Source: Actinomycetota bacterium
GTDB lineage: Bacteria > Actinomycetota > UBA4738 > HRBIN12
NCBI GenBank assembly: GCA_021325015.1
Contig: JAJPHY010000048.1
Coordinates: 1 to 39,095, forward strand
Length of the DNA: 39,095 nt
Reading direction: 5' to 3'
The stretch's first letter is position 1; each line of letters opens with the position of its first letter. Of the stretch, positions 1 to 7,948 are shown one piece after another. A program made the translations under genes and the position numbers. Below the pieces are notes generated by a model. That model had not been told where the DNA came from. It was given only the letters and a program-made list of their open reading frames with translations, and searched no databases.

Positions 1-93
1 CCCGCCGAGATCTTCTACGCCGATTGCCCCGAGCTCCTCGTCGCGAAAGGATGGGACCTCGATGAGTTCATCCCGCAAACTGTCCGCTCGTAA
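1..93 (+). CDS. C-terminal end of an unrecognised protein (partial)
   Basis: Frame 1 is open from the window edge to a TAA at 91-93 and gives 30 residues ending in DEFIPQTVRS. Codon use is G/C-rich at third positions like the neighbours, so it looks like the tail of a real gene that begins outside the window. The fragment is too short to assign a family. It faces the acetate-transporter gene tail to tail, 40 bases away. Confidence 0.5.
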   Translation, partial: PAEIFYADCPELLVAKGWDLDEFIPQTVRS

Positions 94-133
94 CGCTGGC
101 CACACGCCCTAGTCCCGGCCGGCTGCGACCTCG

Positions 134-790
134 TCACGGACAGGCGGGCGTCCTCGGGGATACGTACGTACCGGTGTACTCGCCGGTACGGACCGCACGC
201 TCCCGCCAGAGCGGACCCCCGACCTTCAGGAGCGGCCGCCCGGCCATCCCGTTGAGGACTCCGGCCGCAGACGTGTACCAGGCGACCGCCGCGGTCACCA
301 CTCCGACCACGCCTCCGGCCTTCACGACGCTCTCGGAGTCCGTGAAGAAGCCGACGAACAGGATCACCTCGGTGGCCTCGAGCGTGAGGAACACGAGGAA
401 GGTGGCGAGGGCGGTGCGGGCGCTCCACAGCAGCATGTACGTGTTGAAGATCGCGAACGCGAGCAGGATGAATCCCAGATCGTTCGCGGGGTTGGGGCTC
501 TGCCCCTCGACGAGCAGCACGTACAGGCCGAGGCCGATCCAGAAGGCCCCATACGTGGAGAAAGCCGTGGCGCCGAACACGTTCCGGTTGCGGAACTCCC
601 ACATCCCCGCGAGCAGCTGCGCGAGGCCGCCGTAGGCGAACGCGAAGCCCAACCACGCGTTGCCGCCGTCGGTCCAGCCCGCGTTCTTGGCGGAGAGCAG
701 GAAGGTCGTGAGCGCGAATGCCGCGAGTCCGAGCGGCGCGGGGTCCGCGACCGGCGGAAGGACGATGCGGCGTTCAGGCGTCTGGTCCAT
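134..790 (-). CDS. satP: SatP/YaaH-type acetate (succinate) transporter, GPR1/FUN34/YaaH family
   Basis: This 218-residue inner-membrane protein probably carries acetate or related short carboxylates with protons or as a channel, as known for SatP and GPR1/FUN34/YaaH proteins. The family signature near the N-terminus is visible as DPAPLGLAAFALTT (usual form NPAPLGL), followed by about six hydrophobic helices and the conserved FGATAFSTYGAFW stretch. Length matches the bacterial family, about 190-220 residues. The ATG at 788-790 was chosen because a strong AGGAGG lies about seven bases upstream and the family signature follows within about 20 residues. An open frame extends upstream but has no family features. 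It is transcribed alone, divergent from the FAD oxidoreductase across a 160-base gap. No acetate-metabolism gene is adjacent. Confidence 0.92.
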   Translation of the reverse strand: MDQTPERRIVLPPVADPAPLGLAAFALTTFLLSAKNAGWTDGGNAWLGFAFAYGGLAQLLAGMWEFRNRNVFGATAFSTYGAFWIGLGLYVLLVEGQSPNPANDLGFILLAFAIFNTYMLLWSARTALATFLVFLTLEATEVILFVGFFTDSESVVKAGGVVGVVTAAVAWYTSAAGVLNGMAGRPLLKVGGPLWRERAVRTGEYTGTYVSPRTPACP

Positions 791-950
791 GTGCGGTCCT
801 CCTCGAGGCGGGGTTTGCCGTGATGCCTGGATGCTCCCCCGCCGGCCGTCCCGGTCCGAGCGACGAAGGTCCCGCACCCCGAGGGCACCCCGGCCCCGGG
901 CCGCCGGACGGACGGTCGGCCCCGGCCGGCGGCTGCGACACAATGTCCGC

Positions 951-2108
951 GTGAGCGAGGTCGTCGACGTCGTCGTCGTGGGCGGCGGCGTGATCGGGCT
1001 GTCGGTGGCGCGCGCGCTCTGCCTGGAAGGCGTCGATCGGGTCGTCGTCCTCGAACGCGAGGCGGCGGTCGGGCTCGGTTCCTCCTCGCGCGCGAACGGA
1101 GGGTTCCGCGCCCAGTTCACCACCCGGCCGAACGTCGAGTTCTCCCGCTGGTCCATCGAGCGGTTCGAGGAGCTCGACCGACGGTCTGGGCTCCTGTCGC
1201 TCCGGCAGGTCGGCTACCTCCTCGTCACGGGGACCCAGGACGGCGAGCGGTCCCTCCGGGCGGCGTTCGAGCTCCAGCGCTCGCTCGGGGTCGCGACGGA
1301 GTGGCTCGCTCCAGACGAGGTGATCGCGCGGGCGCCGTTCCTGCGGCCCGACGGCATCCGGGCCGGGACGTTCCACGCGCGGGACGGGATCCTCGATCCC
1401 CACGGGCTGGTGCAGGCCACCCGCCAGGACGCGGTCGCGGCCGGAGCGCAGATCCTCACGAGGACGCCGGTGCGAGCCCTCTCCCTCGGCCCCGATCGCC
1501 TGTTCGAGGTCCGGCACGAGGGCGGACGCCTGCGAGCCCGCTGGGTCGTGAACGCCGCTGGGGCCGACGCCCGGAGGGTGGCGGCCATGCTCGGTCTGGA
1601 GGTACCCGTCACCCCGTACCGGCGGAACCTGGCGTTCGCCCGCGACCCCGCCGGCGAGCGGACGCCGATCCCGATGTGCGTCGACCTCGACACCGGCGTT
1701 CTCGTCCGACGCGAGCCGAGCGGGGGATACGTGATCGCCTACTCCGACCCGAACGACCCGCCCTCCACCGACACGACCCTGGACCCCGCGTTTCTCGACG
1801 CGGTCGCGGCCCGGATCGGCAACCGCTTCCCGTTCCTCTCGGAGGTTCCGATCGATCCCGCGCGCTGCTGGGCGGGTCTGTACCCCGAGACGCCCGACCA
1901 CCACGCGATCGTGGGCGAGTGTGAGGAGGTCCCGGGGTTCCTGCAGTGCGTGGGGTTCGGGGGCCACGGGTTGATGCATTCGCCGGCCGCCGGACGTGCG
2001 ATCGCCGAGCTCGTCACCGCCGGGCGGTGCACGACGTTCGACCTGCACCCGCTACGGCCCTCGCGCTTCGCCGAGGGCGACCTGGTCGTCGAGACCGCGG
2101 TCCTGTAG
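951..2108 (+). CDS. FAD-dependent oxidoreductase of the DAO family (sarcosine oxidase beta / amino-acid oxidase-like)
   Basis: This 385-residue flavoprotein should oxidise an amine or amino acid at the C-N bond, as DAO-family enzymes do; the substrate cannot be read from the sequence. The N-terminus has the Rossmann dinucleotide-binding motif VVVVGGGVIGLSVA with an acidic residue ending strand 2 (VVVLERE). The C-terminus has the DAO-type VGFGGHGLMHSPAAGRAIAE helix start. The GTG at 951 places the flavin motif at residues 7-16, the normal distance; longer upstream readings have no such support. A weak -10-like CACAAT ends six bases before the GTG, so the message may be leaderless. Sarcosine oxidase beta and D-amino-acid dehydrogenase are alternatives; no alpha, gamma or delta subunit is adjacent, which argues for a single-subunit enzyme. 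pilT follows after 100 bases. Confidence 0.85.
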   Translation: MSEVVDVVVVGGGVIGLSVARALCLEGVDRVVVLEREAAVGLGSSSRANGGFRAQFTTRPNVEFSRWSIERFEELDRRSGLLSLRQVGYLLVTGTQDGERSLRAAFELQRSLGVATEWLAPDEVIARAPFLRPDGIRAGTFHARDGILDPHGLVQATRQDAVAAGAQILTRTPVRALSLGPDRLFEVRHEGGRLRARWVVNAAGADARRVAAMLGLEVPVTPYRRNLAFARDPAGERTPIPMCVDLDTGVLVRREPSGGYVIAYSDPNDPPSTDTTLDPAFLDAVAARIGNRFPFLSEVPIDPARCWAGLYPETPDHHAIVGECEEVPGFLQCVGFGGHGLMHSPAAGRAIAELVTAGRCTTFDLHPLRPSRFAEGDLVVETAVL

Positions 2109-2208
2109 TCCGGCCCCGAGCGGACGCGTGCGGCCGGACTCGGGCTCAAGGCGCGCCGGGCTACGCCCGAAGAACTCACTGGCGACCCGGCGGAGGACCC
2201 GACCGCAC

Positions 2209-3303
2209 ATGGACGTAGCCGACCTGCTCCGAACCATGGCCGAGAGAGGCGCGAGCGATCTCCACCTCTCCGCCGGCAACGTCCCGTTCATTCGCGTCGA
2301 CGGGGAGCTGCTGCCGATGGCCTTTGCGCAGCTCGACGCCGACGACACCGAGGACGTGGCCGACGCCCTCATGCCTGCGCACAAGAAGAGCGAGTTCACC
2401 CGGACGAACGAGGCGGACTTCGCCCACACGCTCGAAGGCGTGGGACGGTTCCGCGTCAACGTCCTGCGGCAGCGGGGCACCGTCGCGCTCGCGATCCGCC
2501 TCGTCGCCTCCGAGGGTCAGACGTTCGAGGAGCTCAACCTCCCGCCGATCATCCAGAGCCTCGCGGAGGCGCGACGGGGCCTCGTGCTCGTGACCGGCCC
2601 CACCGGGGCCGGCAAGACCACGACGATCGCGGCGATGATCGGGTTCATCAACCGGACGCGCCGGGCCCACGTCGTGACCATCGAGGATCCAATCGAGGTG
2701 GTGCACACCGACGACATGTCGGTCGTGTGGCAGCGGGAGATCGGCCCCGACACCGAGTCCTACGCGGCCGCCCTGCGTCAGGTGCTCCGTCAGGACCCCG
2801 ACGTGATCTTCGTGGGCGAGATCCGCGACGCCGACGCGGCGCTCGCCGCCATCCAGGCGGCGCAGACCGGACACCTGGTGCTCTCCACGATGCACACGAT
2901 CGACGCGACCGAGACCGTCTCCCGCGTCGTCGAGCTGTTCCCCCAGTCGCAGCACCGGCAGGTCCGCACCTCGCTCGCCGGGGCGCTGCGCGGAATCGTC
3001 TCGCAACGGCTGCTGGAACGTGCCGACGGTCGCGGACTGATCCCCGCCGTCGAGATCCTGATCAACACCGGCCGCGTCTACGAGCGGATCCTCGACCCGG
3101 ACCAGACGGCCGGGCTCGTCGACGTGATCGCCGAGAGCGGCTTCGACGGGATGCAGACGTTCGACCAGGACCTGGTTCGGCTCGTCCGCGAGGGGCTCGT
3201 CGCCGAGGAGGATGCGCGGGCGGTCGCCACCAACCCGCACGACTTCACGCTGGCGCTCGGCGGCGTCCTGACCCGCAGCGTCGCCGCCGTCGAGGGGGCA
3301 TGA
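2209..3303 (+). CDS. pilT: PilT-like type IV pilus retraction ATPase
   Basis: A 364-residue hexameric secretion ATPase of the PilT subfamily, which in known systems powers pilus retraction from the cytoplasmic side of the membrane. The N-terminal PAS-like part begins with MDVADLLRTM and has the ASDLHLSAG motif. Walker A is GPTGAGKTTT (about 130-139), then an Asp box, Walker B DPDVIFVGEIRD, and a His box with GHLVLSTMHTIDA. The C-terminal NPHDFTLALGG resembles PilT. The ATG at 2209 fits the family start, with GGAGG 12 bases upstream. No pilB, pilC, pilM or pilin gene is in the window, so this is either an orphan retraction motor or works with pilus genes elsewhere. The next gene starts four bases after its stop, so the two are probably co-transcribed. 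Confidence 0.92.
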   Translation: MDVADLLRTMAERGASDLHLSAGNVPFIRVDGELLPMAFAQLDADDTEDVADALMPAHKKSEFTRTNEADFAHTLEGVGRFRVNVLRQRGTVALAIRLVASEGQTFEELNLPPIIQSLAEARRGLVLVTGPTGAGKTTTIAAMIGFINRTRRAHVVTIEDPIEVVHTDDMSVVWQREIGPDTESYAAALRQVLRQDPDVIFVGEIRDADAALAAIQAAQTGHLVLSTMHTIDATETVSRVVELFPQSQHRQVRTSLAGALRGIVSQRLLERADGRGLIPAVEILINTGRVYERILDPDQTAGLVDVIAESGFDGMQTFDQDLVRLVREGLVAEEDARAVATNPHDFTLALGGVLTRSVAAVEGA

Positions 3304-3307
3304 GGCC

Positions 3308-6300
3308 GTGGATCTCGAGGCCGCGCTTGGCGGCGGCCCCCCGGCCCGCGAGGCCGCCGGCCGGTGCCCATGGTGCGACGGCGAGAACGGGCCCGGGGCC
3401 CGATTCTGCCAGTTCTGCGGCGAGCGGCTGTCCGGGCCGGGACCGCTGTCCGGGTCGGGACCGCTGTCCGGGTCGCCGTCCGGGCCCTCCAGGATCGTCA
3501 CCGCCGTCGTGTGCGAGATCTCCGCGGCGCCCTCCACGGAGTGGCCGCCCGGGCCTGGCGAGTCCGCTCCCCCGCGGGCCCTGTTGCGCATCCGCGAGAT
3601 CCACGAACGTCACGGGGGGGACGTGCGGGAGGTTGCGGCCGGCCCCGAGGCCGTGGGGGCCGTCTTCGGACCCGAGCCGGCCGGAGGGGACGGGCCCCTT
3701 CGGGCGCTTCGCGCGGCCGACGAGATCCGCTCCGGATTCTCCTCGAACGCTGGCGCCGCCGGAGCCGAACCCGGAGGCGGAGACGGGTTCGGCGGGGTCA
3801 GGATCGGCGTCGGCGCCTCCGACGTCGGCGGCGAGGGACCGGAGGCCGAGCGGCTGTGGTCGGAGCGCGTGCTCGACCTCGCCGTGCGCCTTCAGCGAAT
3901 GGCCGGCCCCGGCGAGGTCATCGTGAGCGAGAGCGTCTACCGGTCGGTCGGCGACGCGGCCGAGCTCCGACCGGTCGATCCCCGAGCCCCGGCCGAGGGC
4001 GACGCCTCGGTCGGACCCCTCAGGCTGCTCTCGGTCACGCCCGGGCCCACCGCCCTCGGGCTCGTGACGGCGCCGCTGATCGGGCGGGACCGAGAGATGT
4101 CCACGCTGCGCGAGGCGTTCGAGCGCTCGGTCGCGGAACGGCGCGGGTTGCTCGTCCGGGTGATCGGAGACCCGGGCATCGGCAAGACCCGACTGACCGA
4201 GGAGCTGCTCGGCGAGCTCGAGCGTGAACGAGGGGCGCGGACGGTGCGCATCCGCTGCCGACCGGCCTCGGAGGGAGGCATCACCTGGCCTCTCGCCGAG
4301 CTGGTGGCCGGCGTGATCGGGCTCGCGCCCGGCGACGATGCCGAGCGCGTCCGGGCCCGGATCGAGGCCCTCCTCCCGGGCGATCCCGACGCGAGGCGGG
4401 CCGCGGAGCGGCTGCTGCCGGTGCTCGGCCTTCCGGGTCGGTGCGTGGCCGCGGAGACCGGGTGGGCGCTGCGGCGCCTGCTCGAGGGCGCCGCGCAGGA
4501 CCGCCCGCTCGTCGTCGCGATCGACGATGCAGAGCGGGCGGAGCCGGCGTTCGGACTCCTGCTCGACCAGGCGATCCGTCGCGTCCGCGCGGTGCCGCTG
4601 CTGGTGGTCCTGGTCGGTCCGGCGGAGAGCGGGGACGCGGCCGCGGGTTCGATCGTCCGGCTCGAGCCGCTCCCCCATCGCGCGCTCGGCGAGCTCGTCT
4701 CGGGCGTTCTCGGGGACCGGGGGCTCTCGGCCGAGATCCGCGACGCGCTCGTCGCCCCGTGCGCGGGAAACCCGCTGATCGCCGAGCAGTACGCGGCGAT
4801 GCTCATCGGCCAGGGGTACCTCCGTCTCGACCTGGGTCGCTGGGTCGCGACGACCCCCCCGAGCGCGTTCCCGGTGCCCGAGAGCTTCGACGCGCTCCTG
4901 GAGCTTCGGCTCGCCGAGCTCGGCGCCCCGGAGCGAGCCCTGATCGGGGCCGCCGCCGTGGTCGGCGAGCGCGTGGACGTGGACTGCCTCGGAGACATCG
5001 TCTCCGACCGTTCGGCGGAGGAGCTGCGCGACCACCTGGGCTCGCTCGTCGGCGTTCGGCTCGTTCGCGAGGCGGGCGAGGGGGTCATCGAGTTCGTCCA
5101 CCCGCTGGTGCGCGCGGCGGCCCGCGAGGCCGTCCCCGCGGAGCTCCGAGCGGAGCTCCACGAACGGTGCGCGCGCTGGCTCGGCGAGGCCGGCGTGCCC
5201 GTCCACGAGCGCTTGCCCGAGGTCCTTGGGGCGCATCTCGAGGCCGCCGCGCGGGGCGGGGCGGGCGCCGCCGCTCGCGCCGCGGAGCGCCTGTCGCGTG
5301 CGTCCGATGGGGCCGAGGCGCTGACGGACCTCCGCGGCGCGCTCGCGCTCCGGCTTCGCGCCGCCGCCCTGGTTCCGGCGGACGATCCCCGGCTCGCGGC
5401 CCTGTTGCTGGACGCGGGCCGGCTCCAGGGAGCGCTCGGCGAGGTACGGGCGGCGGACGGGCTCCTCGCGCAGGCCAGCCGGGTCGCGCTCACCAACGGC
5501 GAGCGCGGGCTGGAGCATCGCGCGAAGCTCCTGCGGGCCGCCCTCAGGCTGGACGCGCCGGACCCGGATGCGCTCGAGCGCGTCCGGGAGATCGCCGACG
5601 CCGCGATCGAGGAGTGCGCGGAGCACGGCGACCACCTCGGGCTCGCCTGGGCCTGGTCCGCCCGCGGGGCCGTGTACCGGCGTCGCGGACACTGGGCGGC
5701 CGCCGCGGACGCGGCGGCCCGCGCGGCGGAGCACGCCGCCGCGGCAGGACGCCGCGAGGACGAGATCCGAGCGCTGCAGGAGCTCGCGTCCGCGGTCGCC
5801 GATGGACGCCTGCCGGTGGCCGAGAGCGTCCGGCGCTGCGAGGAGGTTCTCGACCGGGTGCGTGGGGAGCGACCGGCAGAGCAGGTGGTGGCGGCGATCC
5901 TGGCGGAGTTGCTCGCCCGGGCCGGGAGGCTCGACCCGGCGCGCGAGCAGGCGGCCGAGGCGGCCCAGGCGCTCGACGGCCTCGGCATGGAGCCCGGGCA
6001 GGCCACCTGCCTGCTCGCGCTCGGGCGCATCGAGGCGCGCTCGGGACGGCTCGGGGAGGCGGAGAGCGCGCTTCGTCGAGCGATCGAGCTCGCGACCTCG
6101 GCGGGGGACCGGGCGACGCGCCTTCGATCCGCGGCCTCGCTCGCCGGCCTCTTGCTCGATTCGGGACGCGAGCAGGAGGCGCTGCACATGGTGGAGGAAG
6201 GAGGGCCGGCCCCGTCCGACGACGTCCCGGTCCGGGTCGAATGGGAAGCGACGAGGGCGCGCGCGCTCGCCGCCTCGGGTCGGTCCGGCGAGGCCAACGC

Positions 6301-6823
6301 GCTGGCCCGCCGGGCGGTCACCCTGGCCGAGCAAACCGACCTCGTCGACCTGCGGGCTCGAGCGCTCCTCGACCTCGCCGACGTGCTGAGGATCTCCGGA
6401 CGCCCGAACGAGGCCGCCCCGTTCGCCCGCCGGGCGTTGCGGGCGCTCGAGCGGAAGGGCGCCGCCGGTCAGATCGCGGTCGCTCGCGCCGTGCTGGAGC
6501 GGATCGCTCGGCCGCCCGGAGCCGCCGACGCGATCCCCGCCGGACGGGCCGGCGAGCACGACGAGGTGGAGGCAGCGAGCGTCGAGCCCGCTCCCGCCCT
6601 GGGGGAGGCGGAGACCCCCGAGGCGCCCCCGACGCTGGAGACCGAGGAGGATCGGACGGTCCACGCCGAAGCGGCGGGACCGACCGAGGCCGGGCCGGAC
6701 GGCGAGGCCGGGCCGGGCGAGGCAGCCGAGGTCGCCCCGGCCCCCGCCCTCGCCGCGGGCGAGGGGCGCGGCTCCGAGCCCCAGAGCGAAGCGGCGGCGC
6801 GACGGTTCCGCTGGCGCTGGTAG
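3308..6823 (+). CDS. Zinc-ribbon / degenerate class III cyclase / AAA ATPase / TPR giant regulator-like protein
   Basis: A 1171-residue multidomain protein. Residues 20-37 form a zinc ribbon (C20-x2-C23 and C34-x2-C37). Next is a region aligning with class III nucleotidyl cyclases, then an AAA_16-type ATPase from about 258 (LIGRDREM) with Walker A GDPGIGKTRL near 287 and a Walker B-like LVVAIDDAERAEP. The C-terminal half is helical TPR-like repeats ending in an Ala/Glu/Pro-rich tail after about 1075. The order matches known cyclase-AAA-TPR signalling proteins. However, the two metal-binding Asp sites of the cyclase are altered (VVCEIS for FCDL-type; AGPEAV for GDA-type), so this domain is probably inactive and sensory. 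GTG at 3308 is the only sensible start. It follows pilT by four bases. Partners are unknown; a STAND-type signal integrator is the inference. Confidence 0.8.
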   Translation: MDLEAALGGGPPAREAAGRCPWCDGENGPGARFCQFCGERLSGPGPLSGSGPLSGSPSGPSRIVTAVVCEISAAPSTEWPPGPGESAPPRALLRIREIHERHGGDVREVAAGPEAVGAVFGPEPAGGDGPLRALRAADEIRSGFSSNAGAAGAEPGGGDGFGGVRIGVGASDVGGEGPEAERLWSERVLDLAVRLQRMAGPGEVIVSESVYRSVGDAAELRPVDPRAPAEGDASVGPLRLLSVTPGPTALGLVTAPLIGRDREMSTLREAFERSVAERRGLLVRVIGDPGIGKTRLTEELLGELERERGARTVRIRCRPASEGGITWPLAELVAGVIGLAPGDDAERVRARIEALLPGDPDARRAAERLLPVLGLPGRCVAAETGWALRRLLEGAAQDRPLVVAIDDAERAEPAFGLLLDQAIRRVRAVPLLVVLVGPAESGDAAAGSIVRLEPLPHRALGELVSGVLGDRGLSAEIRDALVAPCAGNPLIAEQYAAMLIGQGYLRLDLGRWVATTPPSAFPVPESFDALLELRLAELGAPERALIGAAAVVGERVDVDCLGDIVSDRSAEELRDHLGSLVGVRLVREAGEGVIEFVHPLVRAAAREAVPAELRAELHERCARWLGEAGVPVHERLPEVLGAHLEAAARGGAGAAARAAERLSRASDGAEALTDLRGALALRLRAAALVPADDPRLAALLLDAGRLQGALGEVRAADGLLAQASRVALTNGERGLEHRAKLLRAALRLDAPDPDALERVREIADAAIEECAEHGDHLGLAWAWSARGAVYRRRGHWAAAADAAARAAEHAAAAGRREDEIRALQELASAVADGRLPVAESVRRCEEVLDRVRGERPAEQVVAAILAELLARAGRLDPAREQAAEAAQALDGLGMEPGQATCLLALGRIEARSGRLGEAESALRRAIELATSAGDRATRLRSAASLAGLLLDSGREQEALHMVEEGGPAPSDDVPVRVEWEATRARALAASGRSGEANALARRAVTLAEQTDLVDLRARALLDLADVLRISGRPNEAAPFARRALRALERKGAAGQIAVARAVLERIARPPGAADAIPAGRAGEHDEVEAASVEPAPALGEAETPEAPPTLETEEDRTVHAEAAGPTEAGPDGEAGPGEAAEVAPAPALAAGEGRGSEPQSEAAARRFRWRW
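3439..3474 (+). repeat. Two perfect 18-bp tandem copies inside the zinc-ribbon/AAA gene
   Basis: GGGACCGCTGTCCGGGTC occurs twice head to tail, with partial copies on both sides. In frame it encodes GPLSGS twice, a flexible linker between the zinc ribbon and the pseudo-cyclase region. Copy number could vary by slippage without shifting the frame. Confidence 0.85.
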
Positions 6824-6838
6824 CGTGCGGGCTTCGAG

Positions 6839-7948
6839 ATGACCGGAGCGACCGGCGCCCGCACCTCACGACGGCGACGGGTCGCCCTCGCGCTCGTCGG
6901 GCTGGCGCTCGCGGGGCTGCTCGTCGCCCCGCCCGCCGGCGCGAGCCGACTCCAGAGCGCGCGGGCGCGCCTGGCCCGGCTGGAGCACGAGATTCGCCGC
7001 GAGCAGACGGCGATCGAGGCGCAGCACCGCACGATCGAGTCCATCGCCGCCCGGCTGGCCGACGTGCAGGCGGCCCAAGCCGCGACCGCCTCGCAGCTCC
7101 TCTCGACCCAGCGCCGCCTGGCCGCGGCGCAGGAGCGGTACGACGCGCTCCGCGCGCGCCTCGGCGAGATCGTCCGGACGGCGTACGAGGTGGGTCCGTT
7201 CGCGCCGATCGAGGCGCTCCTCGGGTCGAGCTCCTTCACGAGTCTCATCCAGCGGATCGCGTACCTCGAGAACGTGCAGACGGTCAACGAGACCCTCGCG
7301 AACGACGTGGCGAACCGGTCCGCGCGGCTGCGGATGATCCGGCACGACCTGAGCTCGCTGTCGGCCCGGCAGGCACGACAGGCGAACGCGCTCCAGTCCG
7401 ATCAGGCGGCGCTCCTCTCGGGGCTGCTCGATCAACAGCGCCGGCTGGGTGAGCTCTCATCGGCCAGGAGACGCGCGGCGCGGCTCGTGCGTCTGCTCTC
7501 CCTGCCCGTCGATCCCGGGCTGATCGGCGCCGGCACCACGTTCGGGCACTGGGCGCATCTGCTCCTCGCACGCCTGGGAGCCCCGGCCTGTCAGGACAAC
7601 CTGATCGTGATCGTGAGCTGGGAGGTGGCCGAGGGGACCGCCGCGGCCTACAACCCGCTCGCGACGACCCGCGACTACCCCGGCGCGACCGAGTTCAACG
7701 CGGCCGGCGTGAAGAACTACCCCTCGCTCCAGGCCGGGCTGCAGGCCACGATCGAGACCCTGCGGCTCGGGGCGGCGACGCACGGCTACGGCGCCATCGT
7801 GAGAGGACTCGAGGGCTGCGCTCCGCCGGAGACCACGGCCACCGCCATCAACGCGTCCGACTGGTGCCGCGGCTGCGCGGGCGGGCTGTACGTGCTGGAC
7901 GTGCTGCCGCTCGTCGAGGCCGACTACGCGCGCTTCGCGAACGGATGA
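6839..7948 (+). CDS. Secreted coiled-coil protein with a C-terminal lysozyme-like domain (peptidoglycan hydrolase candidate)
   Basis: A 369-residue exported protein. The N-terminus is a signal peptide (RRRR followed by a hydrophobic stretch, probable cleavage after PPAGA near residue 35). Residues about 36-235 form a long heptad-type coiled coil of the PcsB/FtsX-partner kind. Residues about 255-369 resemble a lysozyme-like fold seen in actinobacterial and phage lysins: VSWEVAEG with a candidate catalytic Glu, then YNPLATT and GVKNYPSLQAGLQATIETL. Several Cys in this domain (ACQD, EGCAPP, DWCRGC) could form disulfides outside the cell. It starts 15 bases after the AAA gene, probably in the same transcript. 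Coiled-coil hydrolases often depend on an FtsEX partner; none is in the window. Activity is inferred, not shown. Confidence 0.7.
   Translation: MTGATGARTSRRRRVALALVGLALAGLLVAPPAGASRLQSARARLARLEHEIRREQTAIEAQHRTIESIAARLADVQAAQAATASQLLSTQRRLAAAQERYDALRARLGEIVRTAYEVGPFAPIEALLGSSSFTSLIQRIAYLENVQTVNETLANDVANRSARLRMIRHDLSSLSARQARQANALQSDQAALLSGLLDQQRRLGELSSARRRAARLVRLLSLPVDPGLIGAGTTFGHWAHLLLARLGAPACQDNLIVIVSWEVAEGTAAAYNPLATTRDYPGATEFNAAGVKNYPSLQAGLQATIETLRLGAATHGYGAIVRGLEGCAPPETTATAINASDWCRGCAGGLYVLDVLPLVEADYARFANG

Noticed and set aside
3308-4080. Active adenylate or guanylate cyclase
   Set aside because: The two metal-binding Asp positions read Glu and Pro-Glu, so catalytic activity is unlikely.
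3245-6664. Very long minus-strand frame opposite the AAA/TPR gene
   Set aside because: It is the mirror of GC-rich codon use in the 1171-residue plus-strand gene; its translation has no family features and is Arg/Pro-rich.
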